From Bradyrhizobium sp. AZCC 1721 (lineage in GTDB: Bacteria > Pseudomonadota > Alphaproteobacteria > Rhizobiales > Xanthobacteraceae): 64,000 nucleotides of DNA. The stretch is taken from contig NZ_JAZHSB010000001.1 of NCBI RefSeq assembly GCF_036924715.1, forward strand, positions 6,997,001 through 7,061,000, written 5' to 3'. Under the pieces are notes generated by a model that saw nothing but the letters and a program-made list of their open reading frames with translations, ran no database searches and had not been told where the DNA came from. This document shows, piece after piece, positions 61,004-64,000 of this stretch. Within the stretch, counting starts at the first letter, position 1; each line of letters begins with the position of its first letter. The translations under genes were made by a program, and so were the position numbers.

Positions 61004-63748
61004 ATGGCGATCGAGCGCTATTCCTCACGCCGCGAAGCGCTCGGCCCGGTTCTGACCGCGCGGCTCGCGGGCGCGTCACGCTACCTCCGCATCGCCGGCT
61101 ACTTCCGCTCGTCCTTGCTCGAAGTTGTGGGCGAGGCGCTGGAGACGGTTGGCGAGATCCGCGTCGTCTGCAACGGCGATCTCGACCCGTTCGACGTGAA
61201 GGTCGCAAAGGCCGCGCGCGACGGGCAGGAGGCGCTGGCTCGCACGCTCGTTTCATCCTGGCAATCGACCGAGGACGGATTAGACCTGCTGCTTGCTCGC
61301 GAACGTTACCGACGCCTGCACGATCTTCTCGGCTCCGGACGCATGAAGGTGCGCGTCGTGCCCCGCGATACGAACAACGTTTTCGTTCACGGCAAGGCCG
61401 GAGTGATCGAACACGCCGATGGGCGCGTCTATTCCTTCGTCGGCAGCGTCAACGACAGCGCCTCCGGCTTCCGCCACGCCTACGAGATCCTTTGGGGCGA
61501 TGAAGACGCCGCCGCCGCCCATTGGGTGCGCGACGAATTCGAGCATTTTTGGCGGCAGGGCGTCGATCTGCCCGATGCCGTGGTTAAGCACGTTGCTGCG
61601 ATGGCGAGCCGGATTGAGTATCGCTCGATCGAGGCCGCCCGCGTTGCGGACGGCAGCGTTCCAGTTGAAGCGGTGCTGGCCGAACGGCCGATCTACAAGG
61701 GCGGACAGATATTGCGTCCCTGGCAAAAGCGCTTCGTCCAGACATGCGTCGAGGATTGGCGTCTGCATGGCAAGGCACGGTACCTGATCGCCGATGACGT
61801 GGGCCTCGGCAAGACTTTGTCCATGGCGGCGGCGGCACTGGTGCTCTCACTGCTCGACGACAAGCCTGTGCTGATCCTCGCGCCGGCGACCCTGATCTGG
61901 CAATGGCAAGAAGAGCTTGAAGATAAGCTTGGCGTGCCGGCGGCGGTCTGGTCGACTACAAAGAAATGCTGGCTCGACAGCGAGCGCCGACCGCTGACTC
62001 AGAAAGGTGATCCGAGCTTTGCGGCGAAGTGCCCTTGGCGCGTCGGCATCATCTCGACCGGCCTCATCGTCAACGGCGACGATGAAGCCGAACGCGGCGC
62101 TCTGGCGCGGAAGCGGTTCGGTGTCGTCATTCTCGACGAGGCGCACAAGGCACGAGCCTCGCGAGGGCAGAACGGCCGCGATGCGCCGAAGCCGAACAAC
62201 CTGCTAACGTTTCTGCGGACGGTCTCGCGCGAAGCGACGAACGTGATCCTCGGCACAGCGACTCCGATCCAACTCAATGCCGTCGAACTCTGGGATTTGC
62301 TGATGGGTTTGGGGCAAGGAGCACCGCAGGTGCTCGGCGCGCCATTCGATGGCGGAGAATGGGTTCGCGAAGAGTCCATCCGCTTCCTCACCGGCGATCG
62401 AGCGTGGCCGACGAACGATACCAACAGGTGGAGCCTCTTCCGCAATCCTTTGCCGCCTGCAGCCGAGCATACGGTTTTTCGCGACATCCGCAGTGACTCA
62501 GGCCTTGCATCGCGTGAGGTGCTTGGGCCCCGTTATGACGAGTTGAGCGCCGATATTCGCACAGAGTTCTTGAACGACTTCCGCACCCTCGCCGAGCGGC
62601 ACAATCCGATCGTCCGCCGCGTCGTACGTCGTACCAGACCGATGCTGGAAGCCGAGGGACTGTTGAAGCGCGTTGGGGTGATCGTCCACCCGCGAGGGGA
62701 CGATGGATTGCCGGCTGCGCTGTTCAATGGCAATGGGCTGCAGATGAGCTTCGCCTTTCAAGCCGCCTACGAGGCGGCGGAGGCGTTCAGTCAACTTTAC
62801 GCGCAAAGATACCCCAGTGCAGGCTTTCTGAGGACAATTCTGCTACGGCGGATCGGTTCGTCGGCCTTAGCGGGGCTAGAGACCGCCAAACGCTTGCTTG
62901 GTCGAATCGATGAACCGCTCCTGTCGGAAGACGAAATTGGCGACGAGGGTGAGCCCCGTGAGAGTGCGCCTCCTGACCCGCAGGAGATCCATTACCTCCG
63001 CGAGGTCGAGCGCAATCTCACCGCAGTGATCGAGGGGTCGGATGTCGATCCGAAAGTACAGGTGATACTGCACTTCCTCCGGGAGCGTCGGTGGCTTGAG
63101 GACAATGGTGCGATTATCTTCAGCCAGTATCGGACCACTGCTGAGTGGGTACTAGACGCGCTCTGCGACGCCTTTCCCGACGAGCCCGTCGCCCTCTATG
63201 CCGGCGGTGCGGCATCGTTTGTCGCCCGCGGTGGAGAGCGCAGGACGGCGACACGCGAGCAAATCAAACGGCGCATTCAGGACGGAGAAATCAGGCTTGT
63301 CTGCGCGACCGATGCCGCTTGCGAGGGTTTAAACCTTCAACGTCTTGGCGCCCAGGTGAATGTCGATATGCCATGGAATCCATCGCGGCTAGAACAGCGC
63401 AAGGGGCGCGTACAGCGGATCGGCCAAATCCGCGACAACGTGCACGTTCTGAACCTGCGCTATGCCGGCACGGTGGAGGACGATGTCTACACCGCACTGT
63501 CGAACCGGTTTGGAGATATCTTCTCGGTTCTGGGCCAGCTCCCGGACGCCTTCGAGGACGATTGGATCGCGGCGATCCTCCAGGACCGATCTGCCGTTGT
63601 GAATTTTTCACAACGAGTTCAGATGACAAAGCCGCCGATGGAGCTTCGCTACAATCAGGACATGGACGATCACGGGCTCGACTGGGAGTATACGGAACGG
63701 GTTCTATCGTCACGCGATCTCGACGCCTGGATGCGTCAGGGTTGGTAG
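61004..63748 (+). CDS. PLD-domain SNF2-like helicase of the anti-phage operon
   Basis: A 914-residue protein. N-terminal phospholipase-D-like domain: VHGKAGVI (His129, Lys131) and SFVGSVNDSASG (near 144-155), one HxK unit. Then a superfamily 2 helicase: Walker A DDVGLGKTLS (265-273), LDEAHK (DEAH at 378-381), GTATPIQ, and C-terminal motifs GLNLQRLGAQV and KGRVQRIGQIRDN (near 801). In anti-phage systems (DISARM, DUF1156 sets) such proteins are thought to process or degrade foreign DNA. It is the last gene of the four-gene operon. Confidence 0.9.
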   Translation: MAIERYSSRREALGPVLTARLAGASRYLRIAGYFRSSLLEVVGEALETVGEIRVVCNGDLDPFDVKVAKAARDGQEALARTLVSSWQSTEDGLDLLLARERYRRLHDLLGSGRMKVRVVPRDTNNVFVHGKAGVIEHADGRVYSFVGSVNDSASGFRHAYEILWGDEDAAAAHWVRDEFEHFWRQGVDLPDAVVKHVAAMASRIEYRSIEAARVADGSVPVEAVLAERPIYKGGQILRPWQKRFVQTCVEDWRLHGKARYLIADDVGLGKTLSMAAAALVLSLLDDKPVLILAPATLIWQWQEELEDKLGVPAAVWSTTKKCWLDSERRPLTQKGDPSFAAKCPWRVGIISTGLIVNGDDEAERGALARKRFGVVILDEAHKARASRGQNGRDAPKPNNLLTFLRTVSREATNVILGTATPIQLNAVELWDLLMGLGQGAPQVLGAPFDGGEWVREESIRFLTGDRAWPTNDTNRWSLFRNPLPPAAEHTVFRDIRSDSGLASREVLGPRYDELSADIRTEFLNDFRTLAERHNPIVRRVVRRTRPMLEAEGLLKRVGVIVHPRGDDGLPAALFNGNGLQMSFAFQAAYEAAEAFSQLYAQRYPSAGFLRTILLRRIGSSALAGLETAKRLLGRIDEPLLSEDEIGDEGEPRESAPPDPQEIHYLREVERNLTAVIEGSDVDPKVQVILHFLRERRWLEDNGAIIFSQYRTTAEWVLDALCDAFPDEPVALYAGGAASFVARGGERRTATREQIKRRIQDGEIRLVCATDAACEGLNLQRLGAQVNVDMPWNPSRLEQRKGRVQRIGQIRDNVHVLNLRYAGTVEDDVYTALSNRFGDIFSVLGQLPDAFEDDWIAAILQDRSAVVNFSQRVQMTKPPMELRYNQDMDDHGLDWEYTERVLSSRDLDAWMRQGW

Positions 63749-63895
63749 GACAAGTCCGGGGCGCGACCCGGCCATTCGCGCATTGCGATGCAAATGCACT
63801 ATTAACTTCACTACCAGTTTTCTGAATTTCGCAATTAGGCGGCGCCGAGCGCAGCTTCATTGTTGTGAGTTCCTCCGCAAAGACAGAGACGTCGC

Positions 63896-64000
63896 ATGCT
63901 GGACTGGACGATAGCTGCATTCACCCATCGTGGTCGCGTGCGTCCGGACAATGAGGACGCCATCGCTATTGGTACCCGTATCCTCGCTGGCGATATGGAC
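63896..64000 (+). CDS. PP2C family protein phosphatase, N-terminal part (cut by window end)
   Basis: The first 35 codons read AAFTHRGRVRPDNEDAIAIG, the start of PP2C Ser/Thr phosphatases (Gly-x-Val-Arg-x-x-Asn-Glu-Asp binds metal). The gene starts 147 bp after the helicase gene and continues outside the window. PP2C genes next to kinase genes form regulatory or defence modules, so what follows matters. Confidence 0.8.
   Translation, partial: MLDWTIAAFTHRGRVRPDNEDAIAIGTRILAGDMD

Noticed and set aside
1..64000. CRISPR array, rRNA or prophage structural genes
   Set aside because: No regularly spaced repeats, no rRNA-like sequence and no capsid, tail or terminase proteins were seen.

Overview
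The window reads as chromosomal DNA of a high-GC alphaproteobacterium, most likely Bradyrhizobium or a close relative in the Nitrobacteraceae. Evidence is the gene content (taurine/nitrate-type ABC uptake, FixJ-like regulators, an alphaproteobacterial che operon, short-Hpt hybrid CheA), a GAGCATGATC-type palindromic repeat I associate with that family, and an FNR/FixK-type box. No rRNA, tRNA or CRISPR array was found.

Positions 1 to about 26.9 kb look like ordinary core genome. A leftward operon (substrate-binding protein, ATPase, permease, IlvD/Edd-type dehydratase, the last cut by the window edge) faces a divergent GntR/FCD repressor across a near-perfect palindrome. A response regulator and a large PAS hybrid kinase follow. 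From 7.9 to 20.7 kb lies a motility and signalling region: a FixJ-like regulator, a leftward cheA-cheW-cheY-cheR-PilZ operon, a very long flagellin, stand-alone receivers, a Crp/Fnr-fold regulator and a LuxR regulator carrying a degenerate kinase dimerisation domain. A 14-bp dyad, CCGTA-N4-TACGG, recurs in the upstream regions of this block and looks like one regulator's binding site. Then come a NagZ-like glycoside hydrolase, a Sel1 protein and a three-gene HlyD/FtsX/ATPase exporter.

From about 27 kb to the right end the window is a defence island. A five-gene rightward operon (27.6 to 38.8 kb) encodes a caspase-fold-like protein, an alpha/beta hydrolase lipase, a caspase-VMAP-like protein, a MoxR AAA+ ATPase and an 1815-residue multidomain protein (SAV_2336-type N-terminus and vWA, two receivers, three GAF domains, a complete acylphosphatase domain and a C-terminal caspase-like domain with Ser at the expected Cys). 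I interpret it as an unusual vWA-MoxR-VMAP ternary conflict system and consider it the best candidate for something undescribed. Next are a P4-type integrase with an AlpA/Xis-like protein, a Lit-like metallopeptidase coupled to a DUF2130 protein, a Gabija pair (OLD nuclease plus UvrD-like helicase), two PD-(D/E)XK-like proteins, a protein with an HxH motif, and a four-gene DUF499/DUF3780/DUF1156/PLD-helicase anti-phage operon. The first 35 codons of a PP2C phosphatase are at the right edge.

All calls come from reading the sequence and remembered families; no database search was run.
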